Source: Halichondria panicea (lineage: Eukaryota > Porifera > Demospongiae > Suberitida > Halichondriidae). From it: a DNA stretch of 64,000 nt. Location of the stretch: positions 5,668,990 through 5,732,989 of the forward strand of contig NC_087387.1 of the NCBI RefSeq assembly GCF_963675165.1, given 5' to 3'. The notes below the pieces were generated by a model. That model had not been told where the DNA came from. It searched no databases and saw only the letters and a list, made by a program, of their open reading frames with translations. Positions within the stretch are counted from its first letter, which is position 1; the number at the start of each line of letters is the position of its first letter. Of this stretch, positions 1 through 10,720 are shown piece after piece. The position numbers were made by a program, and so were the translations under genes.

Positions 1-55
1 TTTTATGATTTCTGAAAATTGCTTTCAAATGATGTTTTTCAATCCAAAATTTCGT

Positions 56-285
56 CACGTTCCCCGTGAGTGGGTTCAATTCACCTGCAATAGTTTTACA
101 TTCCCGTGAGTGGGTTCAATTCACTGGCAATAGTTTTACATTCCCGTGAGTGGGTTCAATTCACTGGTAATATAGTTTTACGTTCCCGTGAGTGGGTTCA
201 ATTCACTGGTAATATAGTTTTACGTTCCTGTGAGTGGCCTTGGGTTCAATTCACCAGCAATAGTTTTACGTTCCCGTGAGTAAAT
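56..285. repeat. Minisatellite, about 40-46 bp unit, five-plus copies
   Basis: Five nearly identical units plus a partial sixth each begin TTCCCGTGAGTGGGTTCAAT and end in TAGTTTTAC. Units differ by a TA insertion (AATAG versus AATATAG) and one carries an extra CCTTG. Each unit contains GTGAG...TTCAC, able to form a short hairpin around TGGGTTCAA. There are no spacers and no coding sense. Confidence 0.9.
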
Positions 286-815
286 TCGCAAAATTCGCAA
301 ATACTTTATCTCTCGAATATCAACTTTGATGGTATCATTTGAAAGGTCTCTTTCTAAGCTTTCAGAAAACCATAACATTTTTTTGATTTTCGATCCACAG
401 AATTCAAGTGATGGCAGCTGAAAGATTCCCAAAATCATTGAACAATTTTGAGTTATAAAAAAGTGATTTCTTAGCAAATGAATACAAAAGGCTAAGTATA
501 TAATTATAATTATATAGCTGCATAGAATCATCTGTGATTGTGATATGCATGTGATGAGCTTAGTAATTACAAAATAAGATCATGATACTAGAATCACTAG
601 ATTGACTGTCCTATACTCTTTCTCTGGTTTCCATTTGTACTTGCTTACACGCTGTCGATTATTGTACATGTAATTAACTTTCCATTAAAGCTTTCGTGAT
701 CCACGGAGAATGACTTGAAGTTTTTTACAAGGACTGTGGAAATTATTAATGCCATGAATTAACACTTCTTGGCAACAGTCTGAGTGTATAAAGATCTAGT
801 AACGCATCTGATATA
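286..815. other. Non-coding spacer
   Basis: AT-rich sequence between the minisatellite and the first MITE. The only open frame is a short AT-rich minus-strand one with no recognisable motif. I see no gene here. Confidence 0.5.
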
Positions 816-1022
816 CCGTATTACTATATATTTTGCGGGTGAAAAACCTTTGCGAATGAGCCAAATCAGCAGAAAAGTTTACCCTTTGCGATCTAACTAT
901 TGCGTTCTGCCAAGGATCATGTGTATTTACCAGTAATAATTAATTTAGGTTTTGCAGATTTTATTGATCAACCCTGCAAAGTTTGCAATGTTTGATGCTC
1001 ACAAAACATTCTAGTAATACGG
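816..1022. mobile_element. MITE, CCGTATTACTA family, TA target duplication
   Basis: The ends are CCGTATTACTA and TAGTAATACGG, flanked by TA on both sides. The interior (GCGGGTGAAAAACC, TTTGCGAATGAGCC, TTGATCAACCCT) recurs at 62836-63014 and, inverted, at 54409-54559. TIRs plus a TA duplication suggest a non-autonomous Tc1/mariner-type element. No ORF is present. Confidence 0.8.
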
Positions 1023-1177
1023 TAGATTACTCTCAGCCAGCTGCAGGATACATTCGGTACATTCTGACATCCTCAAGTCATATTTGCTATATAAAGAGAA
1101 GTAACAAATAGCTATTGTATAACAGTGAAATAAAATGAAACGTTATAGTACTTACGACTGTTCTGCATGGTAAAGCA

Positions 1178-1274
1178 AGTCGGTCCCAGGCCGATTTTTT
1201 TTTAATAGAAGGAAGTTGAAAAATAAGGCGACCTAGCGTTCAATTGGAGACGGATCGGCCTGGGATCGAGGCTA
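1178..1274. mobile_element. TAGCCTCG-family MITE (97 bp) with 9-bp target duplication
   Basis: The right end reads CGGCCTGGGATCGAGGCTA. The left end is a slightly eroded inverted copy (AGTCGGTCCCAGGCCG). The element is flanked by direct copies of GGTAAAGCA at 1169-1177 and 1275-1283. It has no coding capacity. Confidence 0.88.
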
Positions 1275-1283
1275 GGTAAAGCA

Positions 1284-1811
1284 ATATTTAATCTTGCTTT
1301 ATTGTCTGTGTCTCTGCACTTACAGTTTAACAAAACAAGAGATGGCACTGCATGTATATTGTGTGAAATTGTGGCATGACTGGGCTAGCTAGTCGACACC
1401 ATGCACGGGATATGCTAGCGCACTGTAACGTTGGAACTGACTCAGCTCTATATATAATTATAGCCTTAGTCACAGCTTCATCTGTTGTTGGAGGTGCCTA
1501 ACGATTAATAGCAAGTGATGGCTCTAGCAGTGGAGGGTGTGGGACAATGGTAGTTCAGTAAGTGAGCCCCGCCCACTTATTGAACTGTGATGACTAAGCA
1601 TCACTAGACTAGTTTTCTCGAAGTTTTCTTGTTTAAAGCTGAGGATTACTCTTATTTAGCAGTAGTTTCAAGCCTTTTCAGGCTTGCTAAGCCTTTATTG
1701 GAGTTTAATAATCCAGCTCAAGAGCAGTAACCTTGAAAATCCGGGATATCTGAGGTGAATAACAGTTTCTTTTAGGGACAGGGGTGCTAGATCTAAATCT
1801 GGGACAGTCTA
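1284..1811. other. Non-coding spacer
   Basis: Unassigned AT-rich sequence between two MITEs. No ORF, structured repeat or gene relic was recognised. Confidence 0.4.
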
Positions 1812-1820
1812 GGCTAGTTT

Positions 1821-1881
1821 TAGCCTCGATCCCAGGCCGAGTTTTCGCTTTTATCGAAAACTCGGCCTGGGATCGAGGCTA
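1821..1881. mobile_element. TAGCCTCG-family palindromic MITE (61 bp), 9-bp target duplication
   Basis: An almost perfect palindrome opening TAGCCTCGATCCCAGGCCG, with arms meeting around TTTTCGCTTTTATCG. Direct copies of GGCTAGTTT lie at 1812-1820 and 1882-1890. This is the minimal form of the family: two TIRs and almost nothing between them. Confidence 0.93.
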
Positions 1882-2655
1882 GGCTAGTTTGGGACAGTTG
1901 GCAAAGGTTGATGCATGCACAGATTGATTGTAGATAGATCTAATACTTTTTTTAAATTGTGCTCATTTTCCTGTTCACAAAATTGACATGCTGAATTTTT
2001 TGTCCGCAAATGATACAGCAAATGAGTACGGAGGGGGGATATTTGTGGCAGATGATACTGACACCTGCAGTGCAGCTACTCGCACCATTTTTGCTGATTG
2101 CTTCTCTCAAACAATGACTTTAGATGTATCACTCAAGTACTTCAGTCGAAACTATTTCAACACATTCATGACAAACAACACAGCTACCCAGTCAAGAGCA
2201 GATATCTATGGAGGTCTGTTGGACAGGTGTACAGCAAATCAAAATGCTGAATATTACTGGACTACATAAAGAACACCATAAAGTCCTCCACCGGATTATC
2301 AATCTCCTCTAGACCTGTTCAAGTAATTGTTTGTAGTGATAACTATAATATTTCTACAAGAAAGGGATACACATTTAAAATCAGTGTTAAGGCTATTGAC
2401 CAAGTTGGAAATCCTTTGAATGCCACAATTCACAGTTCTGTTGTCAGTAAGAGTGGAGCTGGTCGTCTCAAAGAAGGACAGACAGAACTAGCCTCCTTCA
2501 CCGGCCTTCAAGCAAAAAGAAGGCCTGCTACTGACTGCTTGCGCATGCGAGAAATTATTGGATATATTTTCCTGTAAAATTCCCTATAATTAGAGATGTA
2601 AGACCGGAAGTAGTGCGTGGGCGTATTTTCGTACAGTAATTCAATGGTTAGCCTC

Positions 2656-2657
<2 letters not shown>

Positions 2658-2694
<37 letters not shown>

Positions 2695-2966
2695 CAGGGT
2701 TAATGTAATGAAAAAACTAAAGTCATGTAAAAGTTAAAACCATGTATTTATTCATTGAAGTTTAGTTCCGAGTTGGCCAGGTCCGCTGAGGGGTGATTCT
2801 GGGACCTGGCTGGCTGTCCACGACTGGAGCGGGATCCTCTGATGCACTGAATGGCAGAGCGTAGGAGAGAGAATGTAATTCTGCTCCTTAGCCAGGACAG
2901 TGTTCTACTGTAGCTTTCATTAGATTTGATTGCCAAGTTTGAGGCAAGCCTTTTGTGGCCTGGTTG
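2658..2966 (-). mobile_element. 5'-truncated retroposed insertion with poly(A) tail
   Basis: A 37-nt T run (2658-2694) opens the insert, so read on the minus strand it ends in poly(A), with AATAAA upstream (complement of 2742-2751). GCCTCGATT is present at both edges (2651-2659 and 2967-2975), the expected duplication of the host TIR. The minus-strand frame (2748 to about 2960) contains ALLR-type text (SWLRSRITFSLLRSA, CIRGSRS). From memory this resembles C-terminal peptides of invertebrate retroelement polyproteins. I read it as a short 3' fragment of a retroelement, with the exact family unsure. Confidence 0.7.
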
Positions 2967-3152
2967 GCCTCGATTCCAAGCCGCTGAGAAAGACGGCCTG
3001 GTATACATGCGCCAGAATTACCCAGAATCTGGGTAATCGTAAATTGCAGTATATTTATCAGTATTCTTATTCCGCATTAGTTTTTAAAACATTGATATCC
3101 GTTTCATTTATAATGATGTCATTGAAAAAAGAAATCTAGTCCAAGTTGTGTA

Positions 3153-3347
3153 ATGGCTGCTACCTTCTCTTCTGCTCTCGCGTACGTGTTATCCTGTGTT
3201 GGAAAACCAGGTCTAGTCTTGAAAGACAAGCAGCTGGAGGCGTTGAAGTGTCTGTACGCTGGTGTTTATGTGGGTACCGTACCGACCGGCTATGGCAAGT
3301 CCCAGAGCAAGTCCATCTGCTTTCCAGACACTCCCTTTCTTGATTGA
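3153..3347 (+). pseudogene. RecQ-like helicase N-terminal fragment, decayed copy
   Basis: This 64-codon frame opens MAATFSSALAY, then has a Q-motif-like stretch (LKDKQLEALKCL) and Walker A (PTGYGKS). It is followed by a small insertion (QSK) and a frameshift that ends it early. Motif Ia-like text (VMVISPLVSLSE) continues in another frame near 3390-3430. The same fragment in better condition is at 16001-16339. Real RecQ helicases are hundreds of residues long and need the DEAH box and C-terminal RecA lobe, all absent. This is cargo of a transposon. Confidence 0.75.
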
Positions 3348-4700
3348 TGTGAAGCTTGACAGGACCAGTGCACCTCTCTCTGAAAGAAGTGTTGTGATGG
3401 TGATTTCTCCTCTTGTTTCTCTGAGTGAAGCCATCTTCAAAGTGTTGGTGTGTCTGTTCGACGTTCAGTGCCATTCTCTCTGGAAGGAAGTATTGTTGTG
3501 ACATTTGGCGAAAATTGGTCACAGAGTAAGTACGTGGTATCTGGTCCGAGAACTGTGTGGCCTGAATGTGTTTACAATCCGAGGACTTGTGTGTATCCGA
3601 TCCGAGGGACTTGTTGCTTGAGTGTGTATTAATGGATAGTGCTTTCAATGGTAAATCTAGTGTGTAAATCAATAAGTAGTCCTCACATTATGTTACGTCA
3701 CAGCCACTGTACTTATCCACATTTATTTTTTACCCACAGGTTTAACTAAGATTAACTTGTCGCCTGAGTGTGTATCCGATCCGAGCCTCAAGTTAATGAA
3801 TAAATCTACAGAGCTGATGTTTTACTTAGCTGTCTCTGTCTACAGTATATACAGAGAGGTAGCCTCTCCTTTTTCTTCTTTATCACAATAAGATAAAATA
3901 CTGTTTTAACGTTCAATGAGATAAAATACGGTAAATAATAAATTAATTGTCCACCCACGCGCCAACAGTAAATACCAGGCCCACTATTCAAGGGGCTGGA
4001 GTCGAGGCTATTCAATGGTAAAAAACGGGACCAGAAAGTGAGTGAACAAGAAGGGCTTTCCGCAAGCCCTGGAAGAGTCTAGCAAACAACAGCTGTTCCC
4101 AGGGGTAAAAAATAGCGTAGAATTTGATTTTTATAACAGTTTTTTATGATTTTAGCATTTGATGTTTGTTTTGTGTGTGATTTTTTCTCAAAGGTGATCA
4201 TCATTTTGGCAACCAAACATGAAAATGAACAAAAACACAAGTGAGCATGTCTTTCATCTCTAACTCTCTCCAGATTATGCAAAAAGTTGCTACAATAAGC
4301 TTTTATTTCTTGCGGAATCACATATTGCATGGATAGATGGGTGGAGCTGAGAATAGAAATGCAGTAAAATCAAGCCAAGTGTACCAATAGCTGTATTTAT
4401 TTCTTAGAAGTTCTTAGAAGTTACTGAAAGTAATTATTGAAGCAATCTGAAAGCCTCTGTTGAAAAGAAACAAGAAAGATTGGAGAGAATTCCAGGGACA
4501 ACAATGTAATCTACCAAAACTATTAAATTGCAAGAACTGATTCAATTTGCACACAAAAATGACAAGAGTAATCTACTGTATTAATTAGAAGCTGTCAACA
4601 GAGTTGTATCATAGATTTCTTGCATGTTGCTATTGACAGCAATTTTGAATTTATTATTACATGTAGCTATTAGCCATACAAAGAACAAGTAGAGTAGAGA

Positions 4701-5309
4701 ATGAGTTCTACTAGACTAGGTGTAGGCTACTCAATGGACCTTAAACTTAATGTTGCCCCTGAAGGGTGGTTCTCTGATGAAGAAGGTCCTTTGACAGGTC
4801 CTTTGACAAAGAAACAAAAACTTCAACTTGAATCTCGATTTAAAACTGCCACTGAAGAAGACCTAGACAGCTACACAGAAAAACAAGCACCAAAAAACAC
4901 AAATTACTCTACTACTTGGGCTGTTCGCAACTTTTTAGACTGGATAAAGCAGCGGAATTTGCGTTTTCCAACTGTTCCAGTACCTGAAGCGCTCCTAACA
5001 TCTGGCACTGCCAAACAATTGGACCGTTTGTTGTCTTTTTATGTACTGGAAACCCGAAATAACAAAGGAAATCCTTATCCTCCAAAAACCCTTTACCAGC
5101 TACTGTGTGGGCTGCTTCGACACATGCGCGGAATAAACCCAACACCCCCAACTTCCTTGACAATACCAACCCCTCCTACAAGAAGATCCACCCACAAAAC
5201 GGAAACATCCAGCTCCTCCCCCAGTTTTGCAGCAAACAAGCCCAGCACACTTCCCAAGAAACGAGCGGCTCGTACTACTCTCACAAAGCGAAAGGGAAGA
5301 CACCTATAA
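4701..5309 (+). pseudogene. Crypton/KIAA1958-like recombinase N-terminal region, frameshifted
   Basis: The 202-residue frame starts with an acidic/Lys-rich leader. Residues about 70-150 (TTWAVRNFLDWIKQRN, LLSFYVLETRNNKGNPYPPK, LYQLLCGLLRHMRGIN) match my recollection of the N-terminal domain of KIAA1958/QRICH1/ZMYM-type proteins, which derive from Crypton tyrosine recombinases. After about position 5135 the family-like sequence jumps to the next frame (NTPNFLDNTNPSYKKIH, read from 5105), so a frameshift is present. The original frame runs on as low-complexity Ser/Thr/Pro. The catalytic tyrosine-recombinase domain is not found downstream, so this is a broken fragment inside the 5.1-kb element. 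Confidence 0.65.
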
Positions 5310-5674
5310 GCTATAATTTTTGCAGCAAACAAGCCCAGCAAACGAGCGGCTCCTATACTACTCTTGAAAAAAGCGAAAGGAACTTTAGGAAGAAGCCAAA
5401 GCTAGAATCCCAGCACTTCCATACATCCAGCTCCTCCCCCATGCTTAAGTCATGCTTAATAATTTTCTTTGTTTATTTTCCTTATCACACAATCATGTTA
5501 AATATTATTTAAACACGTGAAAAACATCCATTGTACATCTGTATTAACATTTTCCCTAACCACAGGGATCTGTATATGATTCCCAATCATTCCTATGTAA
5601 TAGCAGGTTCTGTATCACAGTTATAAACCATTGTATACCTTAGCAACCACATAGCAACGGGCAAGAAGAAAACA

Positions 5675-5785
5675 GTTATTGACCAATCACACAGTTTGTA
5701 TGGATATACAGTGCATTCAAACCTCGGGCAAAGCCCTCGGGCATCATGCACTGTATATTCCATACAAACCTTGTGATTAGTCTAT
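5675..5785. repeat. Foldback element
   Basis: Two inverted arms meet around CTCGGGCAAAGCCCTCGGGC. One arm reads ATTGACCAATCACA...GTATGGATATACAGTGCAT and the other is its imperfect complement ending TAGTCTATAAC. Similar central CTCGGGC text recurs in the foldback at 6777-6893. Confidence 0.75.
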
Positions 5786-6092
5786 AACTATAACTTATAG
5801 TTGTATGGCCTTAAATCTACATCACACTAAAAACGAATTATTTAGACCAAATGAAATTGACAGAAAAATTGCTTATAAAGATCAAGAAACAGATACAAGC
5901 GTAAGTTGGACATTGATGAGAGTTCTGAAACATGATACAATATACTGTACGAAAGAAAAGATAGCATGGTTACTTTAAATCCAAAAGAACTCTCTGAAGC
6001 AGGAGACATCATACTATTATAGGGACATCATAAAGATATACATTACAGAAACATTATAAACTTCATAATAGATATCAAATGGTTACAATGTT

Positions 6093-6234
6093 AACTCCTG
6101 AGTCCTGAGTGTCCATTTCATACTTTTTTAAAAGAGAATAGACCAAGCGGTTCAGCAGATATGAACTCCTGAGTCCTGAGTGTCCATTTCATACTTTTTT
6201 AAAAGAGAATAGACCAAGCGGTTCAGCAGATATG
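6093..6234. repeat. Exact 71-bp tandem duplication
   Basis: Two adjacent units (6093-6163 and 6164-6234), each starting AACTCCTGAGTCCTGAGTG and ending GCAGATATG, look identical base for base. This suggests a very recent duplication or an assembly artefact. Confidence 0.92.
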
Positions 6235-6776
6235 CTAACTTTAAGATCATTTCCGGTATTAGAAAATGCTTGTAGTAATACTGCAATCTGATAGGTCACT
6301 GAGAGGTCCATTATTTCACTTATGGACCTGAGGTCTTCTAAGTAGGTCTATTATACTGATTATGCCTACAGGCAAGATGATGTCAAGATTAACTTGTATG
6401 GAACATGGCAACATCACACAGTTTATGTTGAAGTCATAGTAATGATGATACAGTGCATCATTAAAAATTAATTTTTTTTAAAGTTTTGCGTTCTGCAGTG
6501 CCGCTTTGCAGCTTTTATCTCTCTCTTGCAGCTACAATAGCTAGTGCTCTAGTGCAGAGCTAACTACTATGACAATAGCAACTTTTTATTTGCAATGCGT
6601 GATTCTCAAGAAACAGAAACTGCCTTCATGCATCAATGTGAGTTTTTTTATGTAGACTAGCCAGAGCAAAGCTTTAATGTTGCTTGAGGCTTGTAGAAAC
6701 TCTTGGTTTCAGAGTCTTCTTTGTGTTAATATAGCCTAGCTTGCTTAGCACTATTCTAAACCAGTTATAGGCCTCG

Positions 6777-6893
6777 TCCAACGGTCACTATGGAGTTTTG
6801 AGACCCTCAGGCCCTTAGTAGCACCCTCGCTACGCTCGAGATGCTACAGCCTCGGGCCTTCAGGTCTCAAAACCCCATAGAGACCTTGGACTC
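6777..6893. repeat. Foldback element
   Basis: The left arm (TCCAACGGTCACTATGGAG, then TTTTGAGACC) pairs with a right arm ending GGTCTCAAAACCCCATAGAG. The centre holds CGCTACGCTCGAG. Similar in plan to 5675-5785 and probably the same class of non-autonomous foldback. Confidence 0.75.
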
Positions 6894-8683
6894 AGTCTAT
6901 AACTATTATTTAATAACAAATTTCATAAGTCCCATTAAAATGCAGTAAATTTTTGTACGAATTTTTCCCTGACTAGTGTTCTTCAAAACTCTGTATCTCT
7001 GCATTCGCTTGACCAAATCCAGTGCAGTAAAGTTTTTCTGGTTTGCCTAGAGTGTTCAAAAGAGATAGTAATACATAGGAGTTAGAAATAGCAAAAATGA
7101 AAATCGGTCTGACATCGCTACTATAATACTGAATAATACTGAATTTATCACGAAAATATCCTGACAAAGTATTGAAAGTCATACATAGAGCTATTATAGC
7201 TAGCTAGCTAGAGACAGAGCTGTAGGTTTGTTGTACAGCTATTTTCTTTCTGATAGAGTCAGTAGCAGTAGTAAAGTAGACTTTTCACCAAGTTAGTATT
7301 TGATGGGCGTGGCCTGTCCATATAGGCTCTTGTCAGCTTTCACTCTGTTCAGACGATTGTCATCCACACTGTTGCTGGCTGTGAGTCTTTTGTTAACATA
7401 GTAGGCTAAGGGTAGCTATCAGAATACTATCAGATGGGCTAGAAACCTTCAATGGAATCTTCTATCTACTTCCTTTAATCCACTTCCGTTTGTTGTGACG
7501 TCATTGTTTTACTGACCATAAACGTTGTTATCCGGATCCGCCAGATACCGGCGGAAGATTAGCGCATGCGCAAGCAGTCGATACCAGGCCCACTCTTCAA
7601 GGAAGTGCGGCCTGGGATCGAGGCTAAGACAGAACAGTAGAATTCTCACAAGACAGCTCTGCTCAAGTGAAACTCTATGCCGAGGGTCCATGCAACAATT
7701 TGGGAATTTCAGGAAAACTTGTTTATATTTCTTTTCAACTCTGCATATGTCCTATTGAACTCAAGCCAATTCAGTCCAAAATTGAGTGCAAGTGTGACTG
7801 TGATATAGACTTGCTACCATATCAGATAACAAATTGTTTTGAGGAAAATGTGACCATAACGCTGGAAAGTAACACCGTATGTTATATATACTACCAACAA
7901 AACAGGGTATGTTGTTAGCAACTGTACATTTGACTATTGTGTAGAAAGACCCATCAACATCAGTCTAAGCAGCCCTGACGAACAGTGTGCCTACAATCGA
8001 AGTGGTGTCTTGTGTGGAGAATGTAAACCAAGACTCAGTCTTATGTTAGCTACGTCAAGATGTACACTATGCTCTGATCTTTACCTTCTTCTACTAATAC
8101 CATTTGCACTGGCTGGTATATTGCTCGTTGCCTTAATTAATTGTTTTGCTTAACATGACTATAGCAACTGGAAAGTTTCATGGCCTCATTTTCTATGCCA
8201 ATATTCTAGCAGCCAACAGATCAATTGTCTTACCCAATACAAATAACAACTTTTTAACAGTTTTTGTATCATGGGTGAATCTTGACTTGGGTATCGAGAC
8301 ATGCTTTTACAATGGAATGAACTCTCAAGTAAAAGTACTCCTTCAACTTGTCTTTCCAGCTTACTTGTTTCTTCTAATGTTTCTTATTATTTTTGAGCAA
8401 ATACTTTAACCTATTTGCAAATCTCCTCTCCTGGGACAAGAACCCAGTTGCTGCCCTAAGCACACTCGTCCTACTCTCTTGTTCTAAACTTTTATTGTGT
8501 ATCATTGCTGCTCTACAATACAGGGTCTTGGAATATCTCGATGGTTCAACCAACACTGTTTGGTTGTACGACGGCAATGTGCAATACTTCACTCTCAAAC
8601 ACATCCCTCAATTTTTTGCTGCTATTGTAATCCTCATTGCCGATGGATTGTTCACTGTACTACTCTTTTTTGGACAATGGTTT

Positions 8684-9659
8684 TGAGATAACTTCAATAA
8701 TTCATTAAATCAGAACTCTGTTTCATAATAAACAACACAGGTATTTATACAAAAACGATAACTAAACTAGAACTAGTAAATATAGAACACAGACATTACA
8801 TCATAAGTACAGTAGACACAGTTTACCACTAACACCTAATATAGTCTATTCAAGTTATGCCTTGCAAGGGCATGAATGTTTAGCCTCCTTCGTAGCCTCT
8901 CCTTTTTCTGTTCTTTGTCACTGTAGTTCAATAAGATAAAATACGGGACGAATTGGAGGAACAAAGAAAGAAAGAAGGAAGAGACTAAGAAAAAGGAGAG
9001 CCTGCCTTGCTAAGTCGCGTGACGGTAGACGAGTGGTAGACGAGTGAAAATGAACGTGGGCAATCACTAGCTGGGCGGAGCCTGACAGAGCAAAAAGCTA
9101 CAGCATGCCTACGCATTGCATTGCAAACTCTAAATAAAAGCTGTTAGCATCGTAGATAGTAAGCCAGAATCAAGCGTGGAGACATCGTAGACGAGGGCTT
9201 ACCTAGTAAAGACTAAAGAGACTAAATATCTAAATTTAGCTCAGTTTTTTTTCCTGAGTTCAGAACAGACCCACTTGATTAGTAGATATAATTATTACAG
9301 CAGTATAGTCTACTCTACTCTAGTCTTTCATACTTCCTCTACTGACTAAAGGTCTCACGAAGGCTGACTCTACTGCACTGTACTGTACTGTTCATAACAG
9401 ATTATGTTCCTGGTAAATGCGCTCCAAGTACTGTGTGGGAGGACAGTTATTGAGGTTTTCTCTCGCCCACGCTCGTTAAAATTTGTCTTCGTCAGTAGGG
9501 GATCACGCGACTTAGCAAGGCAGGCTTTCCTTTTTCTTAGTTGCTTCCTTCTTTCTTTCTTTGTTCCTCCAATTTTCTCTTCTGTGACAAAGAACAGAAA
9601 AAGGAGAGGCTGCGAAGGAGGCTAATGAATGTTCAAGACATCACAGTAAGGATACCACA
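8684..9659. mobile_element. Solo LTR (about 223 bp) with a nested 744-bp TIR element
   Basis: The insert begins TGAGATAAC and ends ATACCACA (TG...CA), and is flanked by GGTTT at 8679-8683 and 9660-9664, a 5-bp duplication typical of LTR retrotransposons. Removing it restores the pmpL reading order (GGACAATGGTTTCCTCGC). After subtracting the nested element and its duplicated 9 bp, about 223 bp of LTR remain. No gag or pol sequence is present, so it is a recombined solo LTR. Confidence 0.8.
8881..9624. mobile_element. 744-bp long-TIR element of the TAGCCTCG class, 9-bp target duplication
   Basis: The ends are TAGCCTCCTTCGTAGCCTCT and its inverted counterpart (AGGAGGCTA), extending into TIRs of well over 100 bp that include the AAAGAAAGAAAGAAGGAAG tract and CTTAGCAAGGCAGGC. 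Direct copies of ATGAATGTT flank it (8872-8880, 9625-9633). The motif AACAGAAAAAGGAGAGGCT also occurs inside 15471-16536, which ties the subfamilies together. The ORFs crossing it are shadows. Confidence 0.88.
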
Positions 9660-9842
9660 GGTTTCCTCGCTGTTCAAAGGTTATGATATGGACCAAGAAC
9701 ACAAAGACTTAGTACATTGGCTTCATGGATACATACCATGCTCCATTCACTCCCAAGCATCGCTACTGGGTGGGACTGCTCCTCTTTGCTCTGATCCTCC
9801 ACAACCTATAGTAACTGCTACGGTTCCAGACACTTTTCTTAA

Positions 9843-10300
9843 CTAATGTATAAAAGGGGAACTATAGATCCTCCTCTCCTTTTTAATTTATGCTCAAACA
9901 GTGGAGGTACACATCTTTAATTCTGACTCTCTATAATAATAATAAAGTTTGTATCTAATTTTCCTAACTACGATTAAGTCAATTTGTCACTTCAATTGAG
10001 TGGTCCAGCTGCAACGTTAGTCTGTATACATAACAAATAACATTTGCTCTGGAATTATAATGTCTATATAGTAGCCTTGGAAACTGCATGGCAGGTCAAG
10101 TTTTTCTTCATTGTACAATGTAAATGTAAGTGCTAGGTCGACAATGTATGGGTATAAGGTGCATGTGTGACAAGGCTAAATGGATACAGCAATGTAAATG
10201 TCACAAACGATCAATTATAGCTTTGTACCTTAATTGTTTGCCACTGCTGCTGTGAAGTAGCTGTGAATAGTTACACAAGAGTCCCAATTTAGTTGAGCTA
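9843..10300 (-). pseudogene. Remnant 3' end of a pacifastin-like secreted gene
   Basis: The segment matches the DNA downstream of pmpL in blocks I and II (21820-22260 and 40310-40740). It includes the last-exon region (GCAACGTTAGTCT at about 9995) and the penultimate coding exon region (GCCACTGCTGCTGTGAAGTA at about 10235). Upstream exons are gone because homology stops near 10280. It shows that the pmpL pseudogene once had the same tail-to-tail neighbour as the two duplicated copies. Confidence 0.7.
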
Positions 10301-10514
10301 TTGAACATGAGCTCACAGGCAATCCCAGTATCTGCGAAGGCAGAGTGGCCTCGATTGAATCTGTCGATAGTCCCATGTGTAGCATCCCTCTCTCGGGAAG
10401 AAGCTATGTTCGATGCAATACAACATAATACTAATATTTAATTAAGCCGGAATTAAGAGTGGGTGATGACGAGTAAATTGTAACATCAGCGAACATATAA
10501 ACACATTCTTAATT

Positions 10515-10720
10515 TTATAACTTCTCACATGTACATAATTAAACCGCCCAGAATGAAAGTCCTGCTGTAGTCAGATTCCATACAGAATTGGTGCGACACG
10601 TTTTCAGTACTGAATGACTATGAACATGCACTTCGGTTTCGTTGGAAGTTTACACCACAAAATTCACATCAGATTTGGTTATTGATGGTGCCCACGATGT
10701 CTATACAATGTGGGGCTTCA
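10515..10720 (+). pseudogene. Relic of pmpL N-terminal region
   Basis: Degenerate matches to the pmpL segment at 17455-17660: ATAACTTCTCACATGTACAT, GTAGTCAGATTCCATA, GGTTTCGTTGGAAG and ATTGATGGTGCCCACGATGT. The reading frame is broken and repeat sequence is absent. A sister relic lies at 27730-27940 in block II, so it predates the segmental duplication. Confidence 0.78.

Larger units (their letters stand above)
2649..4010 (+). mobile_element. Helicase-fragment-bearing TAGCCTCG element, nested copy
   Basis: The element starts TAGCCTCGAT and ends GGAGTCGAGGCTA, with direct copies of TTCAATGGT at 2640-2648 and 4011-4019. Its interior is a homologue of the element at 15471-16536 in opposite orientation, carrying the same RecQ-like fragment (3153-3347). 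It is about 300 bp longer because a polyadenylated retro-insertion (2658-2966) sits inside its left TIR. It lies within the 5.1-kb element. Confidence 0.88.
2489..7626 (+). mobile_element. 5.1-kb TIR element, largest TAGCCTCG-family member, 9-bp target duplication
   Basis: The left end reads TAGCCTCCTTCACCGGCC and the right end, inverted, TAGCCTCGATCCCAGGCCG. Both subterminal regions share ACTGCTTGCGCATGCG in opposite orientation. Direct copies of AGACAGAAC flank it (2480-2488 and 7627-7635), and removing it rejoins the pmpL pseudogene. Inside are a nested 1.36-kb family member (2649-4010), a recombinase-like ORF (4701-5309), two foldback units (5675-5785, 6777-6893) and a 71-bp tandem duplication. 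No intact transposase is visible, so the copy is probably dead. Whether the recombinase-like ORF belongs to the element or arrived later cannot be settled here. Confidence 0.82.
2010..9842 (+). pseudogene. pmpL (beta-helix/multi-TM protein) pseudogene, shattered by insertions
   Basis: Three pieces align in order with the intact gene at 17219-21577. The piece at 2010-2479 is the end of the beta-helix ectodomain (GGGIFVADDT, YGGLLDRCTA). The piece at about 7636-8683 covers the Cys-rich collar and membrane segments 1-5. The piece at 9660-9842 is the next loop (HRYWVG region in a shifted frame). The gaps are a 5.1-kb TIR element (2489-7626) and a solo LTR (8684-9659). The 5' two thirds of the gene are absent. 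About 45 bp is missing just after the 5.1-kb insertion. There is a 4-nt insertion near 8136 and other frame breaks. The last part of the gene is deleted, so 9842 abuts sequence matching the 3' flank of the other copies. No product is expected. Confidence 0.9.

Noticed and set aside
56-285. Possible CRISPR-like array
   Set aside because: Units are contiguous with no variable spacers and the context is eukaryotic.
8684-9659. An intron in the pmpL pseudogene
   Set aside because: No GT donor at the left edge, the other pmpL copies have no intron here, and TG...CA ends with a 5-bp duplication fit a solo LTR.
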